DNA of 55,602 nt from an uncultured Lachnospiraceae bacterium (GTDB lineage Bacteria > Bacillota > Clostridia > Lachnospirales > Lachnospiraceae). How positions within the stretch are numbered: position 1 is the first letter of the stretch; every line of letters begins with the position of its first letter. Where the stretch lies: contig CAMWCA010000019.1 in the NCBI GenBank assembly GCA_947172705.1, positions 1 through 55,602 of the forward strand, in the 5' to 3' direction. The position numbers were made by a program, and so were the translations under genes. Positions 1-7,721 of the stretch are shown piece after piece. Under the pieces are notes generated by a model. That model was not told the DNA's origin. It ran no database searches and saw only the letters and a list, made by a program, of their open reading frames with translations.

Positions 1-156
1 TTAGTGAAATCCGATTTCGAGACCCGCGCTAAACCCATATGAGAAATTGCCAGCCCCATTGGCTGTGCTCCGCCGTGTCCGCTCACATCCCCTTTCTGCC
101 TGACCCCGTATCTCAAACCCTGGCGTCGGTGTGAAAAGTAACTGAGAACCCGCGCA
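1..156. other. Window-edge stretch with no supportable gene
   Basis: No credible gene lies here. The stretch looks richer in G+C than the neighbouring radical SAM gene. On the minus strand the frame directly after the stop of that gene stays open for 51 codons and closes with a TAA at the very first bases of the window, but it has no ATG, GTG or TTG start of its own. It could be part of something that continues beyond the window, or the end of a repeated sequence. No T-tailed hairpin is seen, so where transcription of the radical SAM genes ends is unknown. Confidence 0.4.
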
Positions 157-1344
157 TTATTTGGATGCCCAAATTCCCGTTACAGGATTATAAAGGCAGC
201 GGGGATTTTGATCCGTCATACGCCCTCGTTCCGCATATGCTATGGGACGGCAGTCCTTGCAGGCGAAGCGATATTCACAGCTTTGGCAGGGTATGATATT
301 ATCATAGGAAAAATACCAGTACTTTTTAACTGCATCGCCTTTTAAAACATCGGAGACTGACATCTCCCTGAGATTTCCATAAAGTATTCCCCTTTCAAAT
401 TCGCAGGGATAAACAGAACCGTCCGTTGAAACAGCGAATTTCCCAAACCAGCAGGTATTTGTATTTCCGCGGGAAAAAACTTTTCTGTCCGCATGGAAAT
501 TCGGACGTCTGCGCATCATTTTGGGGCTGGTAAGCATATGCGGGTTTTGCGTGCCGCCCCAGACCTTTCTGATTTCATCATAATGAATGGAAGCAACTCC
601 CAGAGAATGAAGCAATTCGGTAATCGGAGCATACTCGCCTTCATTTTCTTTCATCAGCACAATATTAGCGCGCAGGGGAACATTCAATTCTTTTAACTGT
701 TTAATCCTTGAAATCAATCTCTGAAAGCTTCCCGGCGTCTGGGTAATCAAATCATGGGCTGATGCTGACGCGCCGTAGATGGAAAAGCTGACCGACACAT
801 GAAAATCGGTTATTGCGGAGATCAGGGCATCCGTCATGGAAAACAGATTTGAAAAGACGGTAATTTCTTTTATACCAACACCATGGGCATATTCGATCAG
901 CCCGGGCAGGAAATTGCAGGTGGAAGGTTCACCCCCTATAAATTGAATATGACGGCAATTCGCGTCTGCACACTGAGAAATAACAGATTCCCATTGTGAA
1001 ACTGTCAACAGAACTGCGGATTCCATATGTTCATTCCCCTGATAACAGTGAATGCAGCGGAAATTGCATTTTTGCGTCAACTCCAACCAGACAAAATGAA
1101 GTTCCGGTTCGACAGATGGAAAACAGTAATCGGAAATACTGTCTAAGTCCACCTTTACCATTTCATTAACCCTGGAGATAAAGTCCTGATTTTTCTCCGC
1201 CACACCTTTTCCTGCAATATAATCTGTGAGAAGTTCTGTGCCTTCGTGATTGACAGAATAAACGTTACCCGTGGCGAAATCATAAATAGCGCTTCGAAAA
1301 GCTCCTGTAACCCAAACTGCATTTTCATTTATTACTTTGATCAT
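157..1344 (-). CDS. Radical SAM/SPASM peptide-modifying enzyme
   Basis: Predicted radical SAM enzyme with a SPASM domain, the architecture of enzymes that put thioether or carbon-carbon links into ribosomal peptides. About the first 70 residues precede the radical domain and could act as a PqqD-like peptide-binding module (inference). The cluster motif CNFRCIHC lies near residue 93 and the SAM-binding GGEP motif near 138. The C-terminal part has many cysteines (CWFGK, YPCEFE, IPCQSCEYRFACKDC), as expected for auxiliary iron-sulphur clusters. I place the start at the second ATG, because GGAGAGG lies seven bases before it and touches the first ATG at 1350. The gene overlaps the upstream radical SAM gene by 20 bases, so the two are co-translated. 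The substrate is probably the small peptide at 2423-2503. Confidence 0.85.
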   Translation of the reverse strand: MIKVINENAVWVTGAFRSAIYDFATGNVYSVNHEGTELLTDYIAGKGVAEKNQDFISRVNEMVKVDLDSISDYCFPSVEPELHFVWLELTQKCNFRCIHCYQGNEHMESAVLLTVSQWESVISQCADANCRHIQFIGGEPSTCNFLPGLIEYAHGVGIKEITVFSNLFSMTDALISAITDFHVSVSFSIYGASASAHDLITQTPGSFQRLISRIKQLKELNVPLRANIVLMKENEGEYAPITELLHSLGVASIHYDEIRKVWGGTQNPHMLTSPKMMRRRPNFHADRKVFSRGNTNTCWFGKFAVSTDGSVYPCEFERGILYGNLREMSVSDVLKGDAVKKYWYFSYDNIIPCQSCEYRFACKDCRPIAYAERGRMTDQNPRCLYNPVTGIWASK

Positions 1345-2323
1345 TTGCATTCCTCTCCAAATTCAGGTTCTGAAGCAACGCCTCCCGGCTGATGCTTCCC
1401 GGTAAATTATAACACCCACTATCTAAAGGTCTTGCGTGGCAGAATTGGCACCACTTCTCAGGATTCTGGGCAAGTCTGTCAGCTGCATTTTCCCAGAGTC
1501 TTTCAATATGAGCATCCATAATATTTCCAACCAGCGCGTCTTCGTGTCCCGAACAAAAAGCTACGCTGCCGTCCACATCAATGATAGGAGACGCGCTGTT
1601 TTCCATAAAGCAACCGGATTTTTCAGAAGAAGCTTTTAACTTAATTCCAGCATCCGAAATTCCGTTTTCTTTCAGCAGTTCCGATGCCTGAGAAAGCGCC
1701 TGACAGACCTCCGGATCATGGGAAAGGCGATAGGGCTGCAGGCGCTGTTCAAATCCGTCGTACACTTTCAACTCTGTCGCGTAGATTTCCGAAATCCCCA
1801 AATCTGCCGCAAATGCGCAAAACTCTCTGATTTCATGATAATTCCTGTTATGAAGCGTGTAATTCAGATACAAACACTCTGAGCCATATTGCCTGACAAT
1901 TTCGCGGATATTCTTTTTTACGGTTTCAATTTGAACGCCATCCTGAAAACCTGCTAAACCTTCCTGGGTAAAAGCGTCCATTGTAATTCCCCATTTACAG
2001 CGCGGTGAAAAATATTCAGGCGGCAGATCCGTGCCAAACGCCATTCCGTTCGAAAGGATGCGCAGAGAGATCCCATCATTAACCGACAATATGGAATCAA
2101 AAAAATACTTAAAATTAGGATAAAGAAGGGGTTCCCCGGAGCCAACACTGACCAAACCGGAAAAATGGTGACACCTTAATTTGTCAGTAATAACATCAAT
2201 TAGTGAAACAGGCATTTCAATGTTTCGATTTTTGTGAAATCTGGTCATACATTTTTTGCAATTTGCATTACAGCGGTATGTCAAGGCAATAAAAATATTC
2301 TTATTATCAAACAGATTATGCAT
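1325..2323 (-). CDS. Radical SAM protein, first enzyme of the peptide locus
   Basis: Second radical SAM enzyme of the locus, 332 residues. The motif CNANCKKC sits near residue 18, unusually close to the start, so no N-terminal recognition domain is present. GSGEPLLYP follows near residue 62 as the SAM-binding segment. The C-terminal third carries AFCSGHE and CQFCHARPLDSGC, a SPASM- or twitch-like cysteine set for at least one further cluster. The ribosome site AAAGGA lies seven bases before the ATG. It is transcribed after the small peptide gene and before the SPASM enzyme. Two different radical SAM enzymes with one short peptide suggest two modifications, or an enzyme-partner pair (inference). 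I do not recognise a named family. Confidence 0.82.
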   Translation of the reverse strand: MHNLFDNKNIFIALTYRCNANCKKCMTRFHKNRNIEMPVSLIDVITDKLRCHHFSGLVSVGSGEPLLYPNFKYFFDSILSVNDGISLRILSNGMAFGTDLPPEYFSPRCKWGITMDAFTQEGLAGFQDGVQIETVKKNIREIVRQYGSECLYLNYTLHNRNYHEIREFCAFAADLGISEIYATELKVYDGFEQRLQPYRLSHDPEVCQALSQASELLKENGISDAGIKLKASSEKSGCFMENSASPIIDVDGSVAFCSGHEDALVGNIMDAHIERLWENAADRLAQNPEKWCQFCHARPLDSGCYNLPGSISREALLQNLNLERNANDQSNK

Positions 2324-2353
2324 GGTATTTTCCTTTATTTGGCTTACGGTAAT

Positions 2354-2392
2354 GAAAAGAAAAGACGCAAAATGATTTCTACACTTTACGTC
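2354..2392 (-). terminator. Attenuator hairpin between peptide gene and radical SAM genes
   Basis: On the minus strand GACGTAAA (2392-2385) pairs with TTTGCGTC (2371-2364), eight pairs including one G-U, followed by a T-rich tail (CTTTTCTTTTC). It lies 31 bases after the peptide stop and 41 bases before the next start. A partial terminator here would give much more peptide mRNA than enzyme mRNA, a common layout in modified-peptide operons. Confidence 0.65.
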
Positions 2393-2422
2393 TCTCCATT
2401 TCTGATTAAAACTGCACTGATA

Positions 2423-2503
2423 CTACGAAACAGGATTGCAATCACCCGGCGAGCAGTCCATTGCATCTATTTCTTCAGATGTAACACATTCGATAACCGG
2501 CAT
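2423..2503 (-). CDS. 26-residue Cys-containing peptide, candidate RiPP precursor
   Basis: Small gene directly upstream of the two radical SAM genes. It starts with ATG and ends with TAG. A very strong ribosome site (GGAAAGGAGG) lies seven bases before the ATG, the best argument that it is real. The first 16 residues are acidic and leader-like, with one Cys at position 6. The C-terminal part reads DCSPGDCNPVS, with Cys at 17 and 22 next to Asp, Ser and Asn, typical partners or neighbours in thioether-forming radical SAM peptides. It is followed by its own hairpin and T tail. No protease, transporter or immunity gene is seen in the window, so they would lie further left or elsewhere. The product, its links and its activity are unknown. 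Confidence 0.7.
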   Translation of the reverse strand: MPVIECVTSEEIDAMDCSPGDCNPVS

Positions 2504-2522
2504 TCAGACCCCTCCTTTCCAT

Positions 2523-2551
2523 AATATAAGAATAATAAGGATGTTTCACAA
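2523..2551 (-). promoter_or_regulatory. Weak candidate promoter for the peptide gene
   Basis: TTGTGA (2551-2546) and TATATT (2528-2523) are spaced by 17 bases on the minus strand. The predicted start would lie almost at the ribosome site, giving a very short leader, and the -35 sits inside the purL terminator hairpin. Read-through from purL is the alternative. Confidence 0.3.
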
Positions 2552-2563
2552 TCAGTAACATCC
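2527..2563 (-). terminator. purL transcription terminator
   Basis: On the minus strand GGATGTT (2563-2557) pairs with AACATCC (2545-2539), followed by the T-rich run TTATTATTCTT. It begins eight bases after the purL stop and separates purL from the peptide locus. Confidence 0.6.
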
Positions 2564-2570
2564 GTTATCC

Positions 2571-5500
2571 CTATTTAAAGTACGCCACTCCGGACTCGAA
2601 GATCCTCATATCCTGCTCCCCGTAAATGTTCACTGCAACGCCGTCGCCTCTCCGCTCTGCATGCGCCATCTTGCCAAGGATTCTGCCGTCCGGTGAGGTA
2701 ATTCCCTCAATGGCGGCATAGGAACCGTTGATATTCCACTCTTCATCCATGGAAACAGCCCCCTCCGGATCTGCATACTGGGTCGCCACCTGTCCGTTGG
2801 CAAAGAGCCGGTCGATCCACTCCTTAGGCGCTACGAATCTGCCCTCTCCATGGGACGCCGGGGTCACATAGGTTGCCCCCAGCTTTGCTTCCCTGAGCCA
2901 GGGAGACTTGTTGGAAACCACTTTGGTATAGACCATCTTGGAAATATGGCGGTTGATGGTATTAAAGGTCAGGGTGGGAGAATCCTCCTGCTGCCCCCTG
3001 ATCTCTCCGTAAGGCACTAAGCCCAGCTTGACCAACGCCTGGAAGCCATTACAGATTCCCAGGGCAAGCCCGTCTCTTTCCTTTAAAAGCCGCATAACCG
3101 CTTCCCTGATCTGCTCGTTCTGGAATGCTGTTGCAAAGAATTTTGCGCTTCCGTCCGGCTCGTCTCCTGCCGAGAATCCGCCGGGGAACATGATGATCTG
3201 GGCATTGTCAATATCTTTTCTGAACTGCTCCACAGAGGAACGAATATCCTCCGGAGATTGATTCTTGAATACCCTTGTAACCACTTCCGCACCGGCGCGC
3301 TTAAATGCCATTGCACTGTCATACTCGCAGTTGGTTCCCGGGAATACCGGGATAAATACCCTGGGCTTTGCCGTTTTTTGTTTGCACAGGTAAATCTGAT
3401 CCGCCTGATACAGCTTAGAGTCTATCGGTTCCACGCCCTTTTCCGCCTTGGTAGGGAACACCTTTTCCAGCCTGGATTTCCATGCATCCAGCGCCTCCTC
3501 CATGGTTACCGTTACATCCCGCCAGGTAAAAAGAGAATCCTCTCTGATCCGGGCAACCTGCCTGAAATTAAGGTCATCGGCTTCTCCGTCTCTTTCCTCT
3601 GTCAGTGCCTGAAGGTTCTCAATGGTCATTTCCAAAACCAGATCGCCCAGGCAGTTTTCAAACAGGTCAAGAGGCTTCAATTCCTCGTCAAAGGCAACCC
3701 CCAGCTGATTTCCAAACGCCATCTTGGAAACGCCTGCAAGAAGTCCCCTGGCATCCAGGGCATAAGCTGCTTTTACCTTTCCTTCCCGCATCAATCCGGT
3801 TATGAAACGGTAAGTTTTCATTACATTTTCATAAACAGGGATATCATACTCATCTTTGTCAAACCAGAACTGAACCAGCACGTCTCCCGCTTCCTTCAAC
3901 TCCGGCGTTATCACATTTTTCTTCTCCGATATATCTACCGCAAAGGATACCAGCGTAGGCGGTACATCAATCTCATTGAAGGAACCGGACATACTGTCCT
4001 TACCTCCGATAGAAGGCAGCCCATAGCCGATCTGGGCATCGTATGCACCCAGCAGCGCCGCAAAAGGCTGGCTCCATCTCTCAGGATCAGAGGTCATGCG
4101 CCTGAAATATTCCTGGAAGGTAAAGCGGATTTTATCAAAATCACCGCCTCCTGCCACGATCTTTGCCATGGACTCGGTTACCGCATAAACGGCGCCGTGA
4201 TAAGGGCTCCAGGATGAAAGACAGGGATCGAAACCGTAGCTCATCATGGTAACGGTGTCCGTCTTTCCTTTCAGCACCGGAAGCTTTGCCACCATAGTCT
4301 GGGTTTCCGTCAGCTGATATTTACCGCCGTAGGGCATCAGTACGCTTGCCGCGCCGATGGAGGAATCGAACATTTCCACCAGCCCTTTCTGGGAGCATAC
4401 GTTCAAATCATTCAGGGTTCTCAGCCATGCGCCTTTCACATCTTCCTGATCAAGCAGTTCCTTCACCTGAGGAATTGCAATCTGCTTTAAATAATTATTT
4501 TCCTCATCGGGAATATCCACCTTCACATTAGTTTCCTGATGAGCGCCGTTGGTGTCAAGGAACGCTCTGGAAATATTTACGATCTCTCTGCCTCTCCATT
4601 TCAGCACCAGTCTGGGTTCTTTGGTAACCACTGCAACGGGCACCGCTTCCAGATTTTCCTCCGCCGCATAGCCCAGGAATTCTTCCACATGAGCGGGGTC
4701 CACCACCACTGCCATTCGCTCCTGAGATTCGGAGATGGCAAGCTCCGTGCCATCTAATCCTGCATACTTTTTGGGCACCTTGTCCAGATCCACCACCAGA
4801 CCAGGGGCAAGCTCTCCAATTGCCACGGATACCCCGCCTGCGCCAAAATCGTTGCACTTTTTGATGATTCTGCTCACCTCTCCCCGGCGGAACAGCCTCT
4901 GGATCTTGCGCTCTGTGGGCGCATTTCCCTTCTGCACTTCTGCACCGCAGGTTTCAATGGAGCTTTCCGTATGTACTTTGGAGGAGCCGGTGGCGCCGCC
5001 ACAGCCGTCCCGTCCTGTCCGTCCTCCTAACAGAATAATAATATCATCGGGATCGGAATTCTCGCGGATTACATTCTTTCTGGGCGCCGCACCCATAACC
5101 GCGCCGATCTCCATACGCTTTGCCACATAATCGGGATGATAGATCTCCTTTACATATCCGGTTGCAAGCCCGATCTGATTTCCGTAGGAGGAATAACCGC
5201 TTGCCGCTCCTCTTACCAGCTTTTTCTGGGAAAGCTTACCCTTTAAAGTATCTGCAACAGGCAGGGTGGGGTCCGCTGCGCCGGTTACCCGCATTGCCTG
5301 ATAAACATAGCCTCGTCCCGAAAGGGGATCTCTGATAGCGCCTCCCAGGCAGGTTGCCGCGCCGCCGAAGGGCTCGATCTCGGTGGGATGGTTGTGAGTC
5401 TCGTTCTTGAAGAATACCAGCCACTCCTCCTTTACCGGACCGTCGCCGTAGTCCATTTCAACAGGAACCACAACGGAGCAGGCGTTGATCTCGTCGGATT

Positions 5501-6389
5501 CCTCCATATCCTGTAATTTTCCGTCCTTTTTCAGCTTCCGCATTGCCATCAGCGCCAAATCCATCAGGCACACAAACTTGTCGCTTCTGCCCTCAAAAAT
5601 CTCGCTTCTGGTATCCAGGTAGCTTTGATAGGTGGTTTCCAGAGGCGTTCTGTAATACCCCTCCTGGAATTCAATATTCTTAAGCTCTGTGGAAAAAGTG
5701 GTATGGCGGCAGTGATCGGACCAATAGGTATCCAGCACCCGGATCTCCGTCATGGTAGGATCTCTGTGTTCCTCCCCCTGATAATAATTCTGAATATGTA
5801 AGAAGTCCTTAAAGGTCATGGCAAGGGAAAGAGACTCATACAATTCCCGAAGCTGATCCTCCGGCATATCCTGAAACCCATGGAAAACCGCTACATCCGC
5901 CGGTTCCTCATAATCGGTCATGAGCGTATCCGGCTTATCCATCGACGTTTCCCTGGAATCCACCGGGTTGATACAATACCCTTTTATCTTTTCAAACTCT
6001 TCTGAAGACACATCGCCAATAATCAAATACGTAACCGCAGTTCTGATGATCGGTTCTTCATCTTCCTTCAGGAACTTGATACACTGCATGGCGGAATCTG
6101 CACGCTGGTCAAACTGCCCCGGCAGAAACTCCACGCTGAACACTTTTCCTTCAGCGGGAATATCAATGGTTTCCCTGTAAAGGATATCTACCGGCGGTTC
6201 TGAAAAAACACACCTTGCCGCACGTTCAAAGGTTTCCTCTGAAATGTTCTCCACATCATAGCGGATGAACACCCGCACATCCTGAATCCCTGAAATTCCC
6301 AGGTAGCTTCCGATCTCTTCCTTCAATTCCTTTGCCTTCACCGCAAAGGGCGCCTTTTTTTCTACATAGATACGTTTTACGTTTCCCAT
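2571..6389 (-). CDS. purL: Phosphoribosylformylglycinamidine synthase, single-chain
   Basis: Converts FGAR, glutamine and ATP to FGAM, the fourth step of purine synthesis. This is the long single-polypeptide form with N-terminal, AIRS-like synthase and C-terminal glutamine amidotransferase parts. The amidotransferase is visible as VFPGTNCEYDSA, the nucleophile-bearing LGICNGFQALV, and PASHGEGRF with the His and Glu. The synthase part carries NETHNHPTEI and GGKDSMSGS. An upstream ATG at 6404 directly abuts GGAGG and is too close to be used. I prefer the ATG at 6389, giving MGNVKRIYVEKK, although its spacing of about 15 bases is long. It has its own promoter and terminator, so it is transcribed apart from the LacI gene upstream. 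The other purine genes in the window lie 26 kb away. Confidence 0.95.
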   Translation of the reverse strand: MGNVKRIYVEKKAPFAVKAKELKEEIGSYLGISGIQDVRVFIRYDVENISEETFERAARCVFSEPPVDILYRETIDIPAEGKVFSVEFLPGQFDQRADSAMQCIKFLKEDEEPIIRTAVTYLIIGDVSSEEFEKIKGYCINPVDSRETSMDKPDTLMTDYEEPADVAVFHGFQDMPEDQLRELYESLSLAMTFKDFLHIQNYYQGEEHRDPTMTEIRVLDTYWSDHCRHTTFSTELKNIEFQEGYYRTPLETTYQSYLDTRSEIFEGRSDKFVCLMDLALMAMRKLKKDGKLQDMEESDEINACSVVVPVEMDYGDGPVKEEWLVFFKNETHNHPTEIEPFGGAATCLGGAIRDPLSGRGYVYQAMRVTGAADPTLPVADTLKGKLSQKKLVRGAASGYSSYGNQIGLATGYVKEIYHPDYVAKRMEIGAVMGAAPRKNVIRENSDPDDIIILLGGRTGRDGCGGATGSSKVHTESSIETCGAEVQKGNAPTERKIQRLFRRGEVSRIIKKCNDFGAGGVSVAIGELAPGLVVDLDKVPKKYAGLDGTELAISESQERMAVVVDPAHVEEFLGYAAEENLEAVPVAVVTKEPRLVLKWRGREIVNISRAFLDTNGAHQETNVKVDIPDEENNYLKQIAIPQVKELLDQEDVKGAWLRTLNDLNVCSQKGLVEMFDSSIGAASVLMPYGGKYQLTETQTMVAKLPVLKGKTDTVTMMSYGFDPCLSSWSPYHGAVYAVTESMAKIVAGGGDFDKIRFTFQEYFRRMTSDPERWSQPFAALLGAYDAQIGYGLPSIGGKDSMSGSFNEIDVPPTLVSFAVDISEKKNVITPELKEAGDVLVQFWFDKDEYDIPVYENVMKTYRFITGLMREGKVKAAYALDARGLLAGVSKMAFGNQLGVAFDEELKPLDLFENCLGDLVLEMTIENLQALTEERDGEADDLNFRQVARIREDSLFTWRDVTVTMEEALDAWKSRLEKVFPTKAEKGVEPIDSKLYQADQIYLCKQKTAKPRVFIPVFPGTNCEYDSAMAFKRAGAEVVTRVFKNQSPEDIRSSVEQFRKDIDNAQIIMFPGGFSAGDEPDGSAKFFATAFQNEQIREAVMRLLKERDGLALGICNGFQALVKLGLVPYGEIRGQQEDSPTLTFNTINRHISKMVYTKVVSNKSPWLREAKLGATYVTPASHGEGRFVAPKEWIDRLFANGQVATQYADPEGAVSMDEEWNINGSYAAIEGITSPDGRILGKMAHAERRGDGVAVNIYGEQDMRIFESGVAYFK

Positions 6390-6446
6390 GGCGATATCTA
6401 TCATCCTCCGTTTTTGATTGTTGTTTGTATATGCTGCAATACTTCC

Positions 6447-6474
6447 ATTATACCGAATCTACTGTATTTTGCAA
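6447..6474 (-). promoter_or_regulatory. purL promoter
   Basis: TTGCAA (6474-6469), 16-base spacer, TATAAT (6452-6447) on the minus strand. The -35 overlaps the stop codon of the LacI gene. No purine riboswitch or obvious PurR box is seen in the short leader. Confidence 0.7.
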
Positions 6475-7478
6475 GTGCTATGTCCTTGCCTGAGAAGAGG
6501 AAGAGTAGTATAGCTTTGCACCAGCAGCTCCGGATTTTCCAGCTTTCGTAGCAGCATTACCGCCGCCTGAATGCCAAGCTCATAGACATCAATATCAATG
6601 ATCGTTGGAACCGGTTCGATCAGCGCAGAGTAAGGGTAACTGTCAAAGGTGAGAAAAGCGATTGTATCCGGTACCTTTCTTCCTGCTTCCTGAATTGCCT
6701 TCGCCACACCCAGGGCAAGCCCGTTGTTCTCACAGACGATCGCCCGGGGCGGTTCCGCCAGATTCAAAAGCTCCCATGTCTGTCTGTAAGCATCCTCCCG
6801 GCTTGCATCGGTGTGTCGAATGTAACTATCCGGTATTCTGTACCCATACTCATACATTCCCCCCAGGAAGCCGTTGAGGCGCTGCCTTGATATATGATTA
6901 TCTTCCTTTTCCCCAATAAAAGCTACCCTCTCATAGTGGCATTCCAGCATATGCTGCGCCGCAAACTGACCTGCAAGCCCGTTGTTAATGTCGATCCAGC
7001 AGATCCTGCTGCCCGGTCCCGGATGACCAATATAAATATGTGGAAACTTTGCCTCCAACAAAATTTTTGCCATTCCGGGAATATTACAGGAACCATGAAT
7101 CAGAATGCCGTCTGCGATCCTGCTGGAAATCAGTTCCCTCAAATACTCTCCCGGTATTTGTTTCTCCGGCACATCCTCCAGCATCAGGGTATACCCATGC
7201 TCCGCCAGTTCCCTGCGCACACCGCACAGAATATCAAACATATGGGGATTGTGATATGCCTCTTCTTTCTGGAGACTGGAGAGAAAAAGAATATTTTTGG
7301 TGCTGCCTCTTGCAAAGCTTACAGCACGGGCATTGGGCGTATAGTGCAGTTTATGAATTGCCTCCTCCACCCGGGCGCAGGTCTCCGGCGATATGGAACT
7401 CCAATGATTTAAAACCTTTGAAACCGTAGACGTGGAAACCCCCGCTTCCAACGCCACATCACGAATGGTAACAGCCAT
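6459..7478 (-). CDS. LacI-family regulator of the first maltodextrin operon
   Basis: Transcription factor with an N-terminal LacI helix-turn-helix (TIRDVALEAGVSTSTVSKVL, residues about 4-23) and a periplasmic-binding-protein-like sensor domain. It is divergent from the adjacent maltodextrin operon, so it probably represses or tunes it in response to a malto-oligosaccharide (inference from position and family). I choose the ATG at 7478 because GGAGG sits six bases upstream. The longer reading from 7508 adds ten residues with no ribosome site. The stop overlaps the purL promoter. Confidence 0.88.
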   Translation of the reverse strand: MAVTIRDVALEAGVSTSTVSKVLNHWSSISPETCARVEEAIHKLHYTPNARAVSFARGSTKNILFLSSLQKEEAYHNPHMFDILCGVRRELAEHGYTLMLEDVPEKQIPGEYLRELISSRIADGILIHGSCNIPGMAKILLEAKFPHIYIGHPGPGSRICWIDINNGLAGQFAAQHMLECHYERVAFIGEKEDNHISRQRLNGFLGGMYEYGYRIPDSYIRHTDASREDAYRQTWELLNLAEPPRAIVCENNGLALGVAKAIQEAGRKVPDTIAFLTFDSYPYSALIEPVPTIIDIDVYELGIQAAVMLLRKLENPELLVQSYTTLPLLRQGHSTCKIQ

Positions 7479-7569
7479 AATAATCCTCCATGCTGCCAAC
7501 ACCTGCAAATTTGGGCGTCAGCATTTTCACAGTACCCTCTCCTTGTTAAAATTGGATAAATTTATTTTA

Positions 7570-7598
7570 ATGGTATAGCGGTTTCCCAACAAAGTCAA
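7570..7598 (-). promoter_or_regulatory. Candidate promoter of the LacI gene
   Basis: TTGACT (7598-7593), 17-base spacer, TACCAT (7575-7570) on the minus strand, about 90 bases before the start. The -35 is good, the -10 is moderate. Confidence 0.5.
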
Positions 7599-7638
7599 TC
7601 TTTTTGTAGGAAATGGCATAGAAAAAATCCCATATTAA

Positions 7639-7671
7639 TGATATAAATAACATATGCAAAAGGTGTACACC
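7639..7671 (+). promoter_or_regulatory. Extended -10 promoter and palindromic operator of the maltodextrin operon
   Basis: TGATATAAA (7639-7647) forms an extended -10 with no good -35. A perfect 10-bp palindrome, GGTGTACACC, lies at 7662-7671, just past the expected start site. A repressor bound there would block initiation, and the adjacent LacI protein is the obvious candidate. Both assignments are inferences from sequence alone. Confidence 0.45.
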
Positions 7672-7721
7672 ATCACAAATATCCATTTTTCAGGAAAGCA
7701 CTTTCACAAAAGGAGGTATAT

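Noticed and set aside
3258..4217. Long plus-strand open frame of 319 codons inside purL
   Set aside because: It lies fully antisense to purL, has no ribosome site and a composition (Arg/Gln/His-rich) typical of shadow frames.
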